DNA of 64,000 bases from Desulfovibrionales bacterium (GCA_028715605.1 JAQURM010000002.1:307980-371979), one strand, 5' to 3'. Shown: positions 17,121 through 26,595, counted from the stretch's first letter. Notes: generated from the sequence alone by a model not told the origin. Made by a program: numbers and translations.

Positions 17121-18230
17121 TTGAAGATAGAAGGCAAGGTCGATTTACCCATCTTTAAGATCCTGTCTGCGGGGGGCTCAGGCCCCTCTCTGCAAGACCT
17201 CCAGAATCTGTTCACCATCGGTTCACGCTATGAGGGCACGGTCTTAGCTATCCTCTCCGGAGAAGGGGCCTTATTGCGCATAGCTGGTCAGACCGTTATG
17301 GCCCAGACCGATCTTCCCCTGGTAAAGGGCTTAAGGGCTGAATTTGAGGTGCGGGAGGTCTCCCCACAGGTTGTTCTCAAGATGGCCGTTGGGACGCCGG
17401 CCGAAGAATGGCAAAGGGAGTCTTTTCGGCAGTTTCTCACCCTCCGTCAGGAAACCGGTAACATACTGGATAACGTGGCCAGGCAGTTGCGTCAGATGCT
17501 GGATTCTTCACCCGATATGGCGGAAACGCTCAGGCCCTTATCCGGCCTGTTGGATAGAATTCTTGTGGGGCAGGACCCCAACCCCTCTGTATTCAAGTCG
17601 ATGGGCCTCTCCTGGGAGAACAAGCTCAGGACTCATTTCCTAAAAGGCCAGCTTCCTGATTCCAGGGGGCTGGTAGAGACGGATGTAAAGGGTCTGGTCA
17701 TGCAAACACTGAGTAGTTTATCCGGGTCCGAACCGGATAGCGTCCCGGCGCGGGCGCTATCATCCCTTTTGAATCTGATAGAGGGCTATCAGTCTGCCAA
17801 TATGTGGCTTTTATCTCCGGAGGGGGAATCGGTTGTCTTTTTGCCCGTCTGGTTTTCCAAACAGGCCGGCTGGGGTGAATGTGAACTCTTGTTAGACCGG
17901 GAGCCGGATGAAAAGGGGGGGGCGAAGGACGGAACGGACGGCCCCTTCCGGGCATTGTTCTTCTTGAATATGAGCCGGTTGGGGCCTATGCGCATAAGCT
18001 TACAGGTCAGGGACAAAAAGATTAAGTGTCTGTTTATGGTAGCCGACAAAACCAGGCAGGAATACGTAACAAGGTCTTTACCTGAGATTAGCGACCGGCT
18101 GGCCTCTTCCGGTTTTACGATCCTGTCCATGGAGTGCATAAGAAAGGAGAAAAAGGAGATAGAGGACGTATCTGCCTGGTTTGAGACCTTGAAGAAGGTC
18201 AAGCAGCCCCTTCTGCATGTGGTAATCTAG
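17121..18230 (+). CDS. FliK-like flagellar hook-length control protein
   Basis: 369 residues from a TTG codon. The N-terminal half contains a beta-rich segment (RYEGTVLAILSGEGALLRI) seen in divergent FliK-type proteins. The C-terminal ~130 residues fit the Flg_hook domain pattern: LFFLNMSRLGPMRISLQV, KIKCLFMVADKTRQEYV, then LPEISDRLASSGFTI. That domain binds FlhB to switch export specificity. Position after fliA and before fapA fits. No strong ribosome-binding site is visible, so the start is uncertain, and the FliK family is poorly conserved. Confidence 0.7.
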   Translation: MKIEGKVDLPIFKILSAGGSGPSLQDLQNLFTIGSRYEGTVLAILSGEGALLRIAGQTVMAQTDLPLVKGLRAEFEVREVSPQVVLKMAVGTPAEEWQRESFRQFLTLRQETGNILDNVARQLRQMLDSSPDMAETLRPLSGLLDRILVGQDPNPSVFKSMGLSWENKLRTHFLKGQLPDSRGLVETDVKGLVMQTLSSLSGSEPDSVPARALSSLLNLIEGYQSANMWLLSPEGESVVFLPVWFSKQAGWGECELLLDREPDEKGGAKDGTDGPFRALFFLNMSRLGPMRISLQVRDKKIKCLFMVADKTRQEYVTRSLPEISDRLASSGFTILSMECIRKEKKEIEDVSAWFETLKKVKQPLLHVVI

Positions 18231-18390
18231 CCTCTTCACGTTCGAACGTAACATCCTAACGTAACATCTGCCACCTGCTAAAAAAAGCCTTCCCCGACGC
18301 CGATATTTTAAGAATCTGGCTTATTATGCCGAAATATAAAATGATTACCACTGATTTGATACTAACTTGTAATTAAAAATACACCCATAA

Positions 18391-18440
18391 ATCTCTCCTA
18401 ATCCCTCTTTTCCAAAGAGGGGGGTTAAGGGGGATTTGAA
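18391..18440 (+). repeat. C/G-run foldback repeat R6, short copy
   Basis: TCCCTCTTTTCCAAAGAGGG folds into a hairpin and is followed by GGGTTAAGGGGGATTTGAA. The same class occurs at 20211-20395 and 38821-38962. Confidence 0.65.
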
Positions 18441-18488
18441 CGTAATCTGGTGCGAGCTCTCAAACAAAGATACATGCCCTGAGGTTTA

Positions 18489-20054
18489 ATGGAAGATAAT
18501 TTCGAAGAGAAGAATCAGCTAAAGGAGTCGGCAGGTATCCCGGCTGAAAACGGCGGTCCATCCTTTGAACTGATAGTGTCAGAGGATGAGATGGAGGCCT
18601 GTTTAGTTATCAAAGGCAGATTCGAAATGTCCGGTGAAGAGGCCCGCAACAGGATCAACCAGGCGCTGGCCGGGAAAAAGATCGCTTTCGGCATTGATGA
18701 AACAGTTATGGACCGGTGTCTGGCGGAGCTTTCCTCCGAGGGAGTGAAAAAGTATGTTATTGCCCGTGGGGTCCAGCCTAAACCCGGCAAGGACGCCGCC
18801 ATTCTGTTTAAATTAGGCGATGAAAAGAAGATCGGCAAGTTGGACGAATATGCCAATATGGATTTTCGGGAGCGCGGGAATATCCCTTATGTAAAGGTGG
18901 ACGACCTGCTGGCCATCAAAAGCCCCATGGTCAAAGGTGAAGGAGGATCTACGGTCACCGGTAAGGCCATACCGGCGCCGCCGGTGTGCGATGCGGCCTT
19001 AAAGGCCGGTAAAAATGTACGCATAGTGGGCGGGGAAAGGGCGGAAGCAAAGGTCAGCGGGGCGGTTTACATTGACAGCCAGCAGAGAATCGAGGTCTCA
19101 CCCGTGTTCCGGATCGATGGTGACGTGAATTATGCCACCGGTAATATCAATTTTGACGGTCTGGTCCAGGTTTCAGGGGCAGTTCTCTCCGGGTTTCGTG
19201 TGCGGGCCGGCGGCCTTATGGCCAGGCTGATTGAGCGTGACACCCGGATAGAAGTCACAGGTGACCTGACGGTAACCGATGGTATTATCGGCTCGGAGGT
19301 GAATGTTGCCGGGGCAATGAAATGCGGTTATATCCGGGGGTCCAGGGTGATGGCCGAAGGCGATGTCATGGTAGATGTGGAGATACTGGACAGTTATGTA
19401 TCTTCCCTGGGGACGGTTGCGGTCAGCAGACCGAACGGGAGGATTGTAAACAGCACTATTATCAGCAAGAAGGGTGTAGAGGCGTACAATCTGGGTTCTC
19501 CATCCAGCCCGCGCAGCGTGATTATTATCGGATTGGACTATCAAAGCGATGCCCATATCCAGGCCTTGAACGAAGAGATATTCCGGTATGAAGAAAGTCT
19601 CCATAAACTTGAGGAAAAATTTAAAGAAATAACCGCTGTCAAGAAATATGTGGAAGACGAGGTTGAACTTATCAAGAAAAAACTGCCTTCTTCTCTGGAT
19701 ACCCGGCAGAAGTACCGGCTGCATACGCAATATAAAGACCTGTGTTCCCGGCAAAAAGAACTGCATAAGAATTATCACTACCTCCTCGATGCTATTGTCA
19801 CCTTCAAGGGGAAGATAGAGGAACTGGAGGCCGAGAAACGGCGACTGATGGCCGAACAGGTAAGGGTGGACCCGGGTGTATATTTAAAAGTGCGGGGGAT
19901 AGCCTTTGAGGGAAACATAGTCAGGGGCAAAATAACGTTTATGGAATTTTCTGAGAACAAAAAAGTTATCCGTGCCCATGAGACCATTATATACCGTGAC
20001 CGGGAAGATGGCGGGCAGGATAAGGACGTCCGGATCGAGTTGGAGCCGATGTAA
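18489..20054 (+). CDS. fapA: Flagellar assembly protein A family (FapA, DUF342)
   Basis: 521 residues. After an N-terminal region of ~170 residues (with GVQPKPGKDAAI and VKGEGGSTVTGK), a right-handed beta-helix built of short hydrophobic repeats spans ~175-370 (NINFDGLVQVSGAVLSGF, then GDLTVTDGIIGSEVNVAGAM). A long coiled coil lies at ~370-465 and a beta tail at the C-terminus. This is the DUF342/FapA layout. FapA-type proteins are often encoded with flagellar and chemotaxis genes; the biochemical role is not settled. Confidence 0.88.
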   Translation: MEDNFEEKNQLKESAGIPAENGGPSFELIVSEDEMEACLVIKGRFEMSGEEARNRINQALAGKKIAFGIDETVMDRCLAELSSEGVKKYVIARGVQPKPGKDAAILFKLGDEKKIGKLDEYANMDFRERGNIPYVKVDDLLAIKSPMVKGEGGSTVTGKAIPAPPVCDAALKAGKNVRIVGGERAEAKVSGAVYIDSQQRIEVSPVFRIDGDVNYATGNINFDGLVQVSGAVLSGFRVRAGGLMARLIERDTRIEVTGDLTVTDGIIGSEVNVAGAMKCGYIRGSRVMAEGDVMVDVEILDSYVSSLGTVAVSRPNGRIVNSTIISKKGVEAYNLGSPSSPRSVIIIGLDYQSDAHIQALNEEIFRYEESLHKLEEKFKEITAVKKYVEDEVELIKKKLPSSLDTRQKYRLHTQYKDLCSRQKELHKNYHYLLDAIVTFKGKIEELEAEKRRLMAEQVRVDPGVYLKVRGIAFEGNIVRGKITFMEFSENKKVIRAHETIIYRDREDGGQDKDVRIELEPM

Positions 20055-20062
20055 TTCATAAA

Positions 20063-20105
20063 TAACAGTTTAAACAGTTCAAGCAGCTTAAACGGTTTAA
20101 ACTGT
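20063..20105 (+). repeat. Tandem 9-nt repeat (AAACAGTTT-like)
   Basis: About four degenerate 9-nt units (AAACAGTTC, AAGCAGCTT, AAACGGTTT) start 9 bp after the fapA stop. The sequence is also partly palindromic through its AAAC/GTTT ends. Confidence 0.6.
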
Positions 20106-20210
20106 CCTCACTCGGTACGCTCCAGGATTTTTGAAAAAATCATTTAAGAATAATCCATGATCTTCCGAATAGAAAATCAGAAGGAAAACCGGGGACCATT
20201 CGGAGAGTTC

Positions 20211-20395
20211 AAATCCCCCCGCGCCCCCCTTTACTAAAGGGGGGAACAACATAGAAATCGCCCTTTGCTAGAGGGGGGAGGACATGGAAATCCCCCTTTT
20301 CCAAAAGGGGAAAGCGTTTCTCATCCCTTTGAAAAAGGGGAGGTTGGGAGGGATTTTAAAATGCTTTTTCAAACAGCTAAACTTATACCCAGATA
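20211..20395 (+). repeat. C/G-run foldback repeat R6, long copy
   Basis: Several hairpins made of CCCCCTTT...AAAGGGGG stems in series, ending in GGGAGGGATTTTAAAATGC and CTTTTTCAAACAGCTAAAC. The right end matches the reverse complement of 38821-38880. This fills most of the 375-bp gap between fapA and the chemoreceptor gene. Confidence 0.75.
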
Positions 20396-20429
20396 GATAT
20401 TTATAGCAGTAAAAACAGGAGGTAGGGTC

Positions 20430-22139
20430 ATGAAGCTCAGCGTGGGGAAAAAGATAGGCGGGGGGTTCCTGATTGTCCTGGCATTGCTCGCCGTGGTCGG
20501 GGTAATCGGCTTTTTCGGCAGCCGGTACCTGCTTAAGGAGGCCATAACATTAGCGGACCTCCATGAGCACACGGCCGAGTTGGTCCAGCTGGAGATCGGC
20601 CACTTGGACTGGAAAAATAAGGTGGCTGTCCAACTCGCTGACCCGAATTGTAAAAAGATCGAGGCGGAAACGGATGAGCATAAATGTAATTTGGGTAAGT
20701 TTTTATACGGGGAGGAACGGAAACATTTTGAGGCGCATTGGCCTTTTCTTGCCCCGATATTTTTGGCCATAGAAAAGCCGCACCATGACCTCCACCGCTC
20801 TGTAGAGGCGATGAATGCCCTTCTGGCCGGAGGGGCGGGCGCCGGCACGGGCGATATGGGTGAAGGAACAGACATAGCCGCGCCGGTTCAGCCCATGGCA
20901 AGTGATGCCCGCAGGCAGGCAGAGGAGATATTTCGCACCAAGACCCTGCCGCTCCTCGATGAGGTTAGAGGAAAACTTGTTGAAACGAGCCAGGAAATGG
21001 CAAAAAATACGCTGACCGCGCAGGGCATGATTAATGATGCTTCAAGTATCAATACCATCCTGGCCATTGCGGCTATTATAGCCATTATTCTGGGCGCGGC
21101 CATAGCCTTATTTATCCGCCGCGATATTACCCGCGTGCTTTACCGGTTGATAGGCGAGCTTGATAATAACTCAGGGCAGATTACAGACGCCTCCACCCAG
21201 GTGTCCACTTCCTCGCAGCAACTGGCCGAGCTGGCCAGTGAACAGGCCGCATCGCTGGAGGAGACCTCCGCCTCCATGGAGGAGATGGCCTCTATGACCA
21301 AACAGAATGCCGATAATGCCCAGCAGGCGGCGCGGCTCATGGACGAGACGAAGACGGTGGTGGGCAAGACGGGTGACCAGATGGAGCAGATGGCGGGTTC
21401 CATGAACAGGATCAAGGGTCAAGGGGAGGAGGTCGGCAAGATCGTCAAGACGATCGATGAGATCGCCTTCCAGACCAACCTGCTGGCGTTAAACGCGGCA
21501 GTAGAGGCGGCGCGTGCGGGTGAGGCCGGGGCCGGGTTTGCCGTAGTGGCCGACGAGGTGCGCAATCTGGCTCAGAGGGCGGCAGAGGCGGCCAAAAACA
21601 CGTCCTCGCTCATTGAAGAAACTATAAAGAACATCAAAGAGGGACATGAACTGGTTACCCAGACCCAGGGGGCCTTTCAGGATGTGGCCACCAGCGCTAA
21701 TAAGGTGGCGGAACTGGTGGGAGAGATCGCCGAGGCCTCCAAAGAGCAGGCCCAGGGGATTAGTCAGATAAATACCGCAGTGGTGGAGATGGACAAGGCC
21801 GTACAGAATAATGCGGCCAGCGCGGAAGAATCGGCCTCAGCCGCAGAAGAGCTCGGCAGTCAGGCCCAGTCATTAAAAGATATGGTTACAGAGTTAGCCG
21901 ATTATGTGGGAACGGTGAATGGGGGGCGGTTGTCTTCGGAAAAGAAGGAGACGGGGTCTTCCATAATCAACGCGGCAAAGAGGCTTATACCTCTTAAGGC
22001 CGCCCGGAAGGCCGAACCCGGCTCCAGACCTCAACCCCAGCAATCCAAAACACAGGCCAAGGGTGCCCCCAAAAAGCCGGTTAAACCGGAGGAGGTCATT
22101 CCTTTTGAAGACGATGGAGGGTCGTTTAAGGATTTTTAA
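20430..22139 (+). CDS. Methyl-accepting chemotaxis protein with CZB-type periplasmic domain
   Basis: 569 residues. Membrane helix 1 lies at about 9-32. The sensor region carries CZB-like elements in order, GHLDWKNKV, then [10 protein letters not shown] and HHDLHRS, with His/Cys spacing of the zinc-binding chemoreceptor domain. Membrane helix 2 is at about 205-230. The C-terminal signalling domain has the conserved tip [20 protein letters not shown]. No typical HAMP is obvious. CZB domains bind zinc and respond to oxidants such as HOCl in studied cases. AGGAGG precedes the ATG; an intrinsic terminator follows at 22230. Confidence 0.92.
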   Translation: MKLSVGKKIGGGFLIVLALLAVVGVIGFFGSRYLLKEAITLADLHEHTAELVQLEIGHLDWKNKVAVQLADPNCKKIEAETDEHKCNLGKFLYGEERKHFEAHWPFLAPIFLAIEKPHHDLHRSVEAMNALLAGGAGAGTGDMGEGTDIAAPVQPMASDARRQAEEIFRTKTLPLLDEVRGKLVETSQEMAKNTLTAQGMINDASSINTILAIAAIIAIILGAAIALFIRRDITRVLYRLIGELDNNSGQITDASTQVSTSSQQLAELASEQAASLEETSASMEEMASMTKQNADNAQQAARLMDETKTVVGKTGDQMEQMAGSMNRIKGQGEEVGKIVKTIDEIAFQTNLLALNAAVEAARAGEAGAGFAVVADEVRNLAQRAAEAAKNTSSLIEETIKNIKEGHELVTQTQGAFQDVATSANKVAELVGEIAEASKEQAQGISQINTAVVEMDKAVQNNAASAEESASAAEELGSQAQSLKDMVTELADYVGTVNGGRLSSEKKETGSSIINAAKRLIPLKAARKAEPGSRPQPQQSKTQAKGAPKKPVKPEEVIPFEDDGGSFKDF

Positions 22140-22149
22140 GTAAAAAAAG

Positions 22150-22180
22150 CGATCAGCGGTCAGCAATCAGCTTTCAGCTG
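22150..22180 (+). repeat. Tandem heptamer array (family NNTCAGC)
   Basis: Four consecutive units GATCAGC, GGTCAGC, then AATCAGC and TTTCAGC, 11 bp after the chemoreceptor stop codon. Same unit family as the outer arms of R2. Confidence 0.75.
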
Positions 22181-22229
22181 TAAAAAAAGATGGGAAGGTA
22201 GCCGCAGACTTTAGTCTGCGTAAACAGGA

Positions 22230-22262
22230 AATGGCGGGGATCGAAAGACCTCGCCATTTTTG
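22230..22262 (+). terminator. Intrinsic terminator after the chemoreceptor gene
   Basis: A 10-bp stem AATGGCGGGG / CCTCGCCATT (one G-T pair) with a 9-nt loop, followed by a short T-run (TTTTTG counting the stem end). A second small hairpin GCAGACTTTAGTCTGC lies just before it (22203-22218). Placement ends the long flagellar/chemotaxis block. Confidence 0.65.
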
Positions 22263-22330
22263 TATGGCCCTCCTTGATTCCTCATAATTCATATCGTATA
22301 ATAGCGCAAATCCTAAACACTGAATCCGGC

Positions 22331-22924
22331 ATGAACCTATTACTTCATATCTGTTGCGCTCCCTGCACCATTTACCCCTTGAAGGTGCTGCGTGGCGAGG
22401 GTATGCGCATTACCGGTTTTTTCTACAATCCCAATATCCACCCCTGCCTGGAATTTAAGAGACGTCTGGATACTCTGAAGGAGTATTCCAGGCAGGCTGA
22501 TTTGGCAGTTATCTGCGATGAAACATATTATTTACGGGAATTTTTGCGTGCGGTGGTAGGCCATGAGGATGAGCGCTGCGGCCTCTGCTATACCCTGCGC
22601 TTAAGGGAGGCGGCCAGAGTGGCCCGGAAGGAAAAATGCGATGCCTTTACTACCACCCTCCTTTACAGCCGGTACCAAAAACATGAGCTTATAATCAAGA
22701 CGGCTGAAGACATAGCGAAGGAATATGGCATTCCATTTTATTATCATGACTTTCGGGAAGGATGGCAGGAGGGGATTGATAAGTCAAAGGCCCTTAATCT
22801 GTACCGGCAACCGTATTGTGGCTGTATTTACAGCGAGCAGGAACGATATGACCGGAGGCTGAGAAGAATACAGAAGTCAGAAGTCAGGAGTCAGGAGTCA
22901 GAATCCAGAATGCAGAAGAGATGA
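22331..22924 (+). CDS. queH: Epoxyqueuosine reductase QueH
   Basis: 197 residues from the ATG at 22331 (MNLLLHICCAPC), the canonical start of QueH/DUF208. Conserved cysteines occur as CCAPC near residue 9-13, ERCGLCY near 80 and YCGCIYS near 165; they bind an Fe-S cluster plus a redox-active pair in the non-B12 enzyme for the last step of queuosine synthesis. The last ~20 residues (after RRLRRIQ) are encoded by a tandem heptamer array (22870-22919) and are not part of the family. A longer frame from 22274 has no support. Confidence 0.9.
   Translation: MNLLLHICCAPCTIYPLKVLRGEGMRITGFFYNPNIHPCLEFKRRLDTLKEYSRQADLAVICDETYYLREFLRAVVGHEDERCGLCYTLRLREAARVARKEKCDAFTTTLLYSRYQKHELIIKTAEDIAKEYGIPFYYHDFREGWQEGIDKSKALNLYRQPYCGCIYSEQERYDRRLRRIQKSEVRSQESESRMQKR
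22870..22919 (+). repeat. Tandem heptamer array (family AGNAGTC) inside the 3' end of queH
   Basis: Seven consecutive 7-nt units, mostly CAGAAGT/CAGGAGT with degenerate last members (CAGAATC, CAGAATG). The array is read through by the queH frame. A second array of the same unit lies at 23199-23249. Confidence 0.8.
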
Positions 22925-22934
22925 TAAAGAGGGC

Positions 22935-23159
22935 ATGAACAGCTTTTTTCAGTTAGGCAAGATGCTTATTTTGCTGGGCCTGGTTATAGCCGGCGTGGGG
23001 CTCCTCTTTACCTTGGGAGGCAAGATCCCCTGGATCGGCCGACTTCCGGGCGACATTTACATCAGGCGTAAGAATTTTACCTTTTACTTCCCCCTGGCTA
23101 CAAGCCTGCTCATTAGTATTATCCTGACGCTGCTCTTTATGTTGTTCCGGAGGAAGTAA
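22935..23159 (+). CDS. DUF2905 family small membrane protein
   Basis: 74 residues, two membrane helices (about 7-28 and 50-70) separated by the family signature IPWIGRLPGDIYIRRKNFTF. DUF2905 proteins are widespread short inner-membrane proteins of unknown function. It begins 10 bp after queH, so the two are probably cotranscribed. Confidence 0.85.
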   Translation: MNSFFQLGKMLILLGLVIAGVGLLFTLGGKIPWIGRLPGDIYIRRKNFTFYFPLATSLLISIILTLLFMLFRRK

Positions 23160-23198
23160 GCTACGCTGGATTCACCGCAGAGCGCACAAAGAAAGAAT

Positions 23199-23249
23199 AC
23201 AGAAGTCAGGAGACAGAATGCAGAAGTTAGAAGACAGCTATCAGAAGGT
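23199..23249 (+). repeat. Tandem heptamer array (family AGNAGTC), second copy
   Basis: Seven units of the CAGAAGT type (CAGAAGT, CAGGAGA, CAGAATG and so on), preceded by a CACCGCAGAGCGCAC stretch. It lies 39 bp after the DUF2905 stop and shares the leading GAATACAGAAGTCAG with the array in queH. Confidence 0.75.
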
Positions 23250-23299
23250 CGAGGGGGGACTTCTTGACTTATATGACACCGATGGTTAATATAAACAAA

Positions 23300-23430
23300 A
23301 AGCGATCAGTGCTCAGCTATCGGCATGAAGCCGGTCAACCGTTCACTGTTGACCGTTTACCGAAAGAAAATGTCGGACAACGGTTAACGGATAACAAACA
23401 TGCTAAAAGCTAATCGCTGATCGCTGAACG
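23300..23430 (+). repeat. Composite heptamer element R2, copy 2
   Basis: Same orientation as copy 1 and nearly identical in the inner core (GTTGACCGTTTACCGAAAG through CGGTTAACGGATAAC). The outer right arm here has four clear units (CTAAAAG, CTAATCG, then CTGATCG, CTGAACG). With the array at 23199 and the GTTTCCGGATGAGC repeat at 23449-23470, it fills the 330-bp gap upstream of htpX. Confidence 0.85.
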
Positions 23431-23489
23431 CGTGAAGACGAAAACGATAGTTTCCGGATGAGCGCTAACTAACAAACGGAGGATGTGAA

Positions 23490-24371
23490 TTGGCCATGGG
23501 TAAGATGGGCAATATGTTTAAGACATTTATATTAATGGCGGCATTGACCGCCCTGTTTATGCTGGCCGGACAGGCCATCGGAGGCCGGCAGGGATTAACC
23601 TTTGCATTAGTGATGGCCTTTTTGATGAATTTTTTTGCCTACTGGTTTAGTGACAAACTGGCCTTAAAGATGAGCGGAGCACAGGAGGTTGACAAGACCA
23701 AGGCCCCCCAGTTGCACCAGGTAGTTGAAGACCTGGTAGTAAGGGCCGGGTTACCTAAGCCCCGCCTTTATATTATCCCGTCGGATACCCCCAATGCCTT
23801 TGCGACGGGTCGAAACCCGGAGCATGCTGCGGTGGCCGTGACTTCCGGGATCATGCGGACCTTAAACCCGGATGAGCTTCGGGGCGTTCTGGCCCATGAG
23901 CTGGCCCATATAAAGAACCGGGACATATTAATCAGTTCCATAGCGGCGGTGCTGGCCGGAGCCATAAGTTATCTGGCTACTATGGCCCAGTGGGCCATGT
24001 TCTTTGGCGGTGGCCGCAGCGATGACGAAGAGGGCGGCAGCGGCAATCTTGTCAGCAGCATCTTAATGATGATACTGGCTCCGATTGCGGCCATGCTCAT
24101 CCAGATGGCGATATCCCGGAGCCGGGAGTACCTGGCCGACGCCACGGGCGCGAAGATAGCCGGTCAACCTCTATTTTTGGCCAATGCCCTGACCAAACTG
24201 GAAGAATGGAATCACCGTCTGCCCATGGACGTCAATCCGGCCCAGGCCCAGATGTATATTGTAAATCCACTGACCGGGCAGAGCTTTGCCAGCCTATTCA
24301 GCACCCATCCGCCCATAAAAGAACGTGTGTCCCGGCTGCGGCAGATGGCCGGCCAGGGCACCCTCGCCTGA
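23490..24371 (+). CDS. htpX: Zinc metalloprotease HtpX homologue
   Basis: 293 residues of the M48B family: two N-terminal membrane helices (about 10-50), the zinc motif HELAH near residue 130 ([13 protein letters not shown]), two further hydrophobic segments and [11 protein letters not shown] with the third zinc ligand Glu. It degrades misfolded membrane proteins with FtsH in E. coli. GGAGG is 7 nt before the TTG at 23490 and 13 nt before the ATG at 23496, so TTG is kept, with ATG as the alternative. Confidence 0.93.
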   Translation: MAMGKMGNMFKTFILMAALTALFMLAGQAIGGRQGLTFALVMAFLMNFFAYWFSDKLALKMSGAQEVDKTKAPQLHQVVEDLVVRAGLPKPRLYIIPSDTPNAFATGRNPEHAAVAVTSGIMRTLNPDELRGVLAHELAHIKNRDILISSIAAVLAGAISYLATMAQWAMFFGGGRSDDEEGGSGNLVSSILMMILAPIAAMLIQMAISRSREYLADATGAKIAGQPLFLANALTKLEEWNHRLPMDVNPAQAQMYIVNPLTGQSFASLFSTHPPIKERVSRLRQMAGQGTLA

Positions 24372-24384
24372 GTCGGGCAGGCGT

Positions 24385-25251
24385 GTGCTCTGGCTCCCTC
24401 TGGCCCTTATCTCTGCTGCGTCCATAGCGACCGTAGATGCGCTTACCAAACAGTTCCTCTCCCGACTGACGGTTTTTGAGATGGCGGCGGCACGGCTATC
24501 CTTTAGCCTGCCATTATTTTTAATCCTGTTGTTTTTTATCCCGGTGCCGCACCTGGATACAACCTTCTACTTGACGGTTTTTCTGGCCCTTCCTCTGGAA
24601 ATAACCGCTTTTTTTCTTTATATGCGGGCTATTCAGGCCTCGCCTCTTTCTCTCGCCATTCCGTTCCTGTCCTTTACACCGGTTTTCCTTATCTTAACCG
24701 GCAGGTTGATACTGGGAGAGGAACTCAGCACCCGGGGTATTCTGGGGATTATATCCGTGGTTTTGGGCAGCTATGTGTTAAATCTTCGGGAGTGTAAGAA
24801 CGGCTTCCTGGGGCCGTTTGTGGCTATAAAGAGGGAGAAAGGCTCCTGGCTGATGCTGATAGTAGCCTTTTTATATGCGGTTACCGCTGCCCTGGGCAAA
24901 AAGGCCATACAACACTCCAGCGTCATTTTTTTTGGCCCTTTTTACTTTCTGATGCTGGGACTTATTATCCCCGGATGTTCACTGGTTACCGGAAAGGCTA
25001 CCTGGCAGGGTCTGAAGAAGGTTTTTTATCCCGGTCTATGTATCGGCATCCTTATGGTCATTATGGTCTTAAGTCACATGGCCGCCATTAGCCGGGTTGA
25101 GGCCGCATATATGATTGCTGTTAAACGCACCGGTATCCTTTTCAGCGTCCTCTACGGCGCTTTTTTATTCAAGGAGGAGAATATCGGAGAGAGATTTTGG
25201 GGCGCAGTCTTAATGCTGGCCGGGGTGGTTATTATAGCCGTATGGGCATAA
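24385..25251 (+). CDS. EamA/DMT-family transporter
   Basis: About 288 residues with ten membrane helices in two EamA repeats (the second around 160-288, ending ILFSVLYGAFLFKEENIGERF then AGVVIIAVWA). Drug/metabolite exporters of this family move small metabolites; the substrate cannot be inferred. The GTG at 24385 removes a basic, non-hydrophobic N-terminal stretch that overlaps htpX; longer starts at 24325 remain possible. The gene begins 13 bp after htpX. Confidence 0.8.
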   Translation: MLWLPLALISAASIATVDALTKQFLSRLTVFEMAAARLSFSLPLFLILLFFIPVPHLDTTFYLTVFLALPLEITAFFLYMRAIQASPLSLAIPFLSFTPVFLILTGRLILGEELSTRGILGIISVVLGSYVLNLRECKNGFLGPFVAIKREKGSWLMLIVAFLYAVTAALGKKAIQHSSVIFFGPFYFLMLGLIIPGCSLVTGKATWQGLKKVFYPGLCIGILMVIMVLSHMAAISRVEAAYMIAVKRTGILFSVLYGAFLFKEENIGERFWGAVLMLAGVVIIAVWA

Positions 25252-25257
25252 GCAGGA

Positions 25258-25551
25258 TCAGATGGCCGGAGGCGGTTCCGGGGTTTTTTCTTCCGGGGGC
25301 TTAGCCTTGGCTATGTCCTTTTCCAGGGCTTCTATCTTTTCTCTGTAAGCCCGCCGTTTCTTGAGGCGGCCGGGCAGGGTAAGCAGCAAGGCCGTAATAA
25401 GTCCGGCCGTAAAGAAGGAGAGAAGGTATAAGACCAGAGACCCTTCAAAATGCCAGAAGAGGAAATGGATCATAACTACATGGGCGTTTTGTATGGCGAA
25501 GACGGCCACCATAGTCACGATTATCAAAGCCAGGATCAGGTAGAATTCCAT
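25258..25551 (-). CDS. LapA-domain (DUF1049) inner-membrane protein
   Basis: 97 residues: two membrane helices (2-22 and 42-63) with the family pattern FAIQNAHVVMIHFLFW between them, then a basic coiled-coil region (KKRRAYREKIEALEKDI) and a proline-rich tail. Matches LapA-domain proteins that, in E. coli, help control LPS levels with LapB. It is convergent with the EamA gene, 6 bp apart. Confidence 0.8.
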   Translation of the reverse strand: MEFYLILALIIVTMVAVFAIQNAHVVMIHFLFWHFEGSLVLYLLSFFTAGLITALLLTLPGRLKKRRAYREKIEALEKDIAKAKPPEEKTPEPPPAI

Positions 25552-25584
25552 AAACTAACGAAGCGCACCTTAGATATGATAATT

Positions 25585-25808
25585 TGTAACACGTTAGGTG
25601 TTTGAAACAGTCCTACGTTCAGAAAAGGCTATTAATCTGGAACTCACAACCTCATGAAAATAAGATACAAAAATCTCACTTCAATTTGGAACTCATGAAC
25701 TCATGAAAAATAGAGTAACCAGAAGCCGAACTGCTGAAAATCGATTTCTCAAAAATACTTTCCTGATTTCCTGAGTTCTTGATTTGATATGTTTCTTTGC
25801 ACTTTTTA
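25585..25808 (+). repeat. Dispersed repeat R4, copy a
   Basis: Begins ACACGTTAGGTGTTTGAAAC and includes TTCAGAAAAGGCTATTAAT and a CCTGATTTCCTGAGTT segment, ending GATTTGATATGTTTCTTTGCAC. The same ends occur in the same order at 49088-49266; the middles differ. It fills the gap upstream of the LapA gene. Confidence 0.75.
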
Positions 25809-25853
25809 TCATGCATTTTCAACACGTTAAATTGTTACGATAATTTTATTTTG

Positions 25854-25887
25854 AGCTGACGGCTGATAGCTGACCGCTGAAGGCTCA
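25854..25887 (+). repeat. Tandem heptamer array (family GCTGANN)
   Basis: Five units (GCTGACG, GCTGATA, then GCTGACC, GCTGAAG and a final GCTCAAT) abutting the 3' end of the ferritin-like gene. Confidence 0.75.
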
Positions 25888-25888
25888 A

Positions 25889-26401
25889 TTAATCAAGTAT
25901 TATCTTTTCTTTCTTTTCCAACCAGGCTGCCGGGTCGGTCAGGTAATCATAAGCATCAAACAGGGCCAGGTAATGGCCTCTTTCCTCATAAGAAAGCAGG
26001 ACAAAGAACCTTTTGGTAAAGGGGTTATGCGCCTCTCTCGCCAGCCCGTCATACAGGGCTATGCTTTTTTCTTCCATACCCATGGCTGTCTTGATAGCCT
26101 CGAGGTCGCTGCTTTCAGCCGGGGCCTTGTCTTTTAATTTGCCGGTAGCCTTCTTAAATACATCCTGTATGGCTGAGGATGGTCTTACAAGGTTAAGCTT
26201 TTCAGGCAACTTAGCTCTTTTCTGCAAGGTATTATAGATTTCTTCGATTTTCTTTAAATGTATTTTTTCTTCCGCGGCAAGCTGCCTGAACAGTTTTTGG
26301 GCAAATGGGGTGGTGCTTTTTCCCGCGGCCTTTAAATAGTATGCCTCACCGTCTATTTCCAGTTGCATGGCCGTCTTAAGAGCGGTTAACTTTTCCGGCA
26401 T
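25889..26401 (-). CDS. Ferritin-like/rubrerythrin-type protein with two four-helix halves
   Basis: 170 residues, all helical. Each half has carboxylate/His motifs typical of di-iron ferritin-like domains: LEIDGEAYYLKAA and EEKIHLKKIEEI in the first, MGMEEKSIALYDGLA and SYEERGHYLALFD in the second. Family members bind a di-iron centre and act in peroxide detoxification or iron storage; no rubredoxin domain is present. A purine-rich GGAGGGAG precedes the ATG. It stands alone. Confidence 0.8.
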   Translation of the reverse strand: MPEKLTALKTAMQLEIDGEAYYLKAAGKSTTPFAQKLFRQLAAEEKIHLKKIEEIYNTLQKRAKLPEKLNLVRPSSAIQDVFKKATGKLKDKAPAESSDLEAIKTAMGMEEKSIALYDGLAREAHNPFTKRFFVLLSYEERGHYLALFDAYDYLTDPAAWLEKKEKIILD

Positions 26402-26595
26402 GTCTCCCTCCTGTATTTAAGACGTTTTGTCAAAAATCATTTATATCATGTTTATGTTATGTTAATATTTAATATCCTGTCAAGTGAAAACCTGGTTTTT
26501 ACCGTGGGGTTATTTTATTTCCAAAATAGCCGATAAAATGATAAGTAGGTCTATAAGCTAACGATGGGTATATTCGCAACTTTTGGGAGTAGGGC

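Noticed and set aside
20200..20222. GAGAGTTCAAATCCCCCC resembling a tRNA T-arm
   Set aside because: No acceptor, D or anticodon arm could be paired; it is the edge of the R6 repeat.
20370..20405. TAAACTTATACCC...GATAGATA as a sigma-28 promoter for the chemoreceptor gene
   Set aside because: The -10 half does not match GCCGATAA and the -35 lies in a repeat; too weak to call.
22870..23249. Tandem heptamers as a CRISPR array
   Set aside because: Unit length 7 and no spacers; the arrays are simple tandem repeats.
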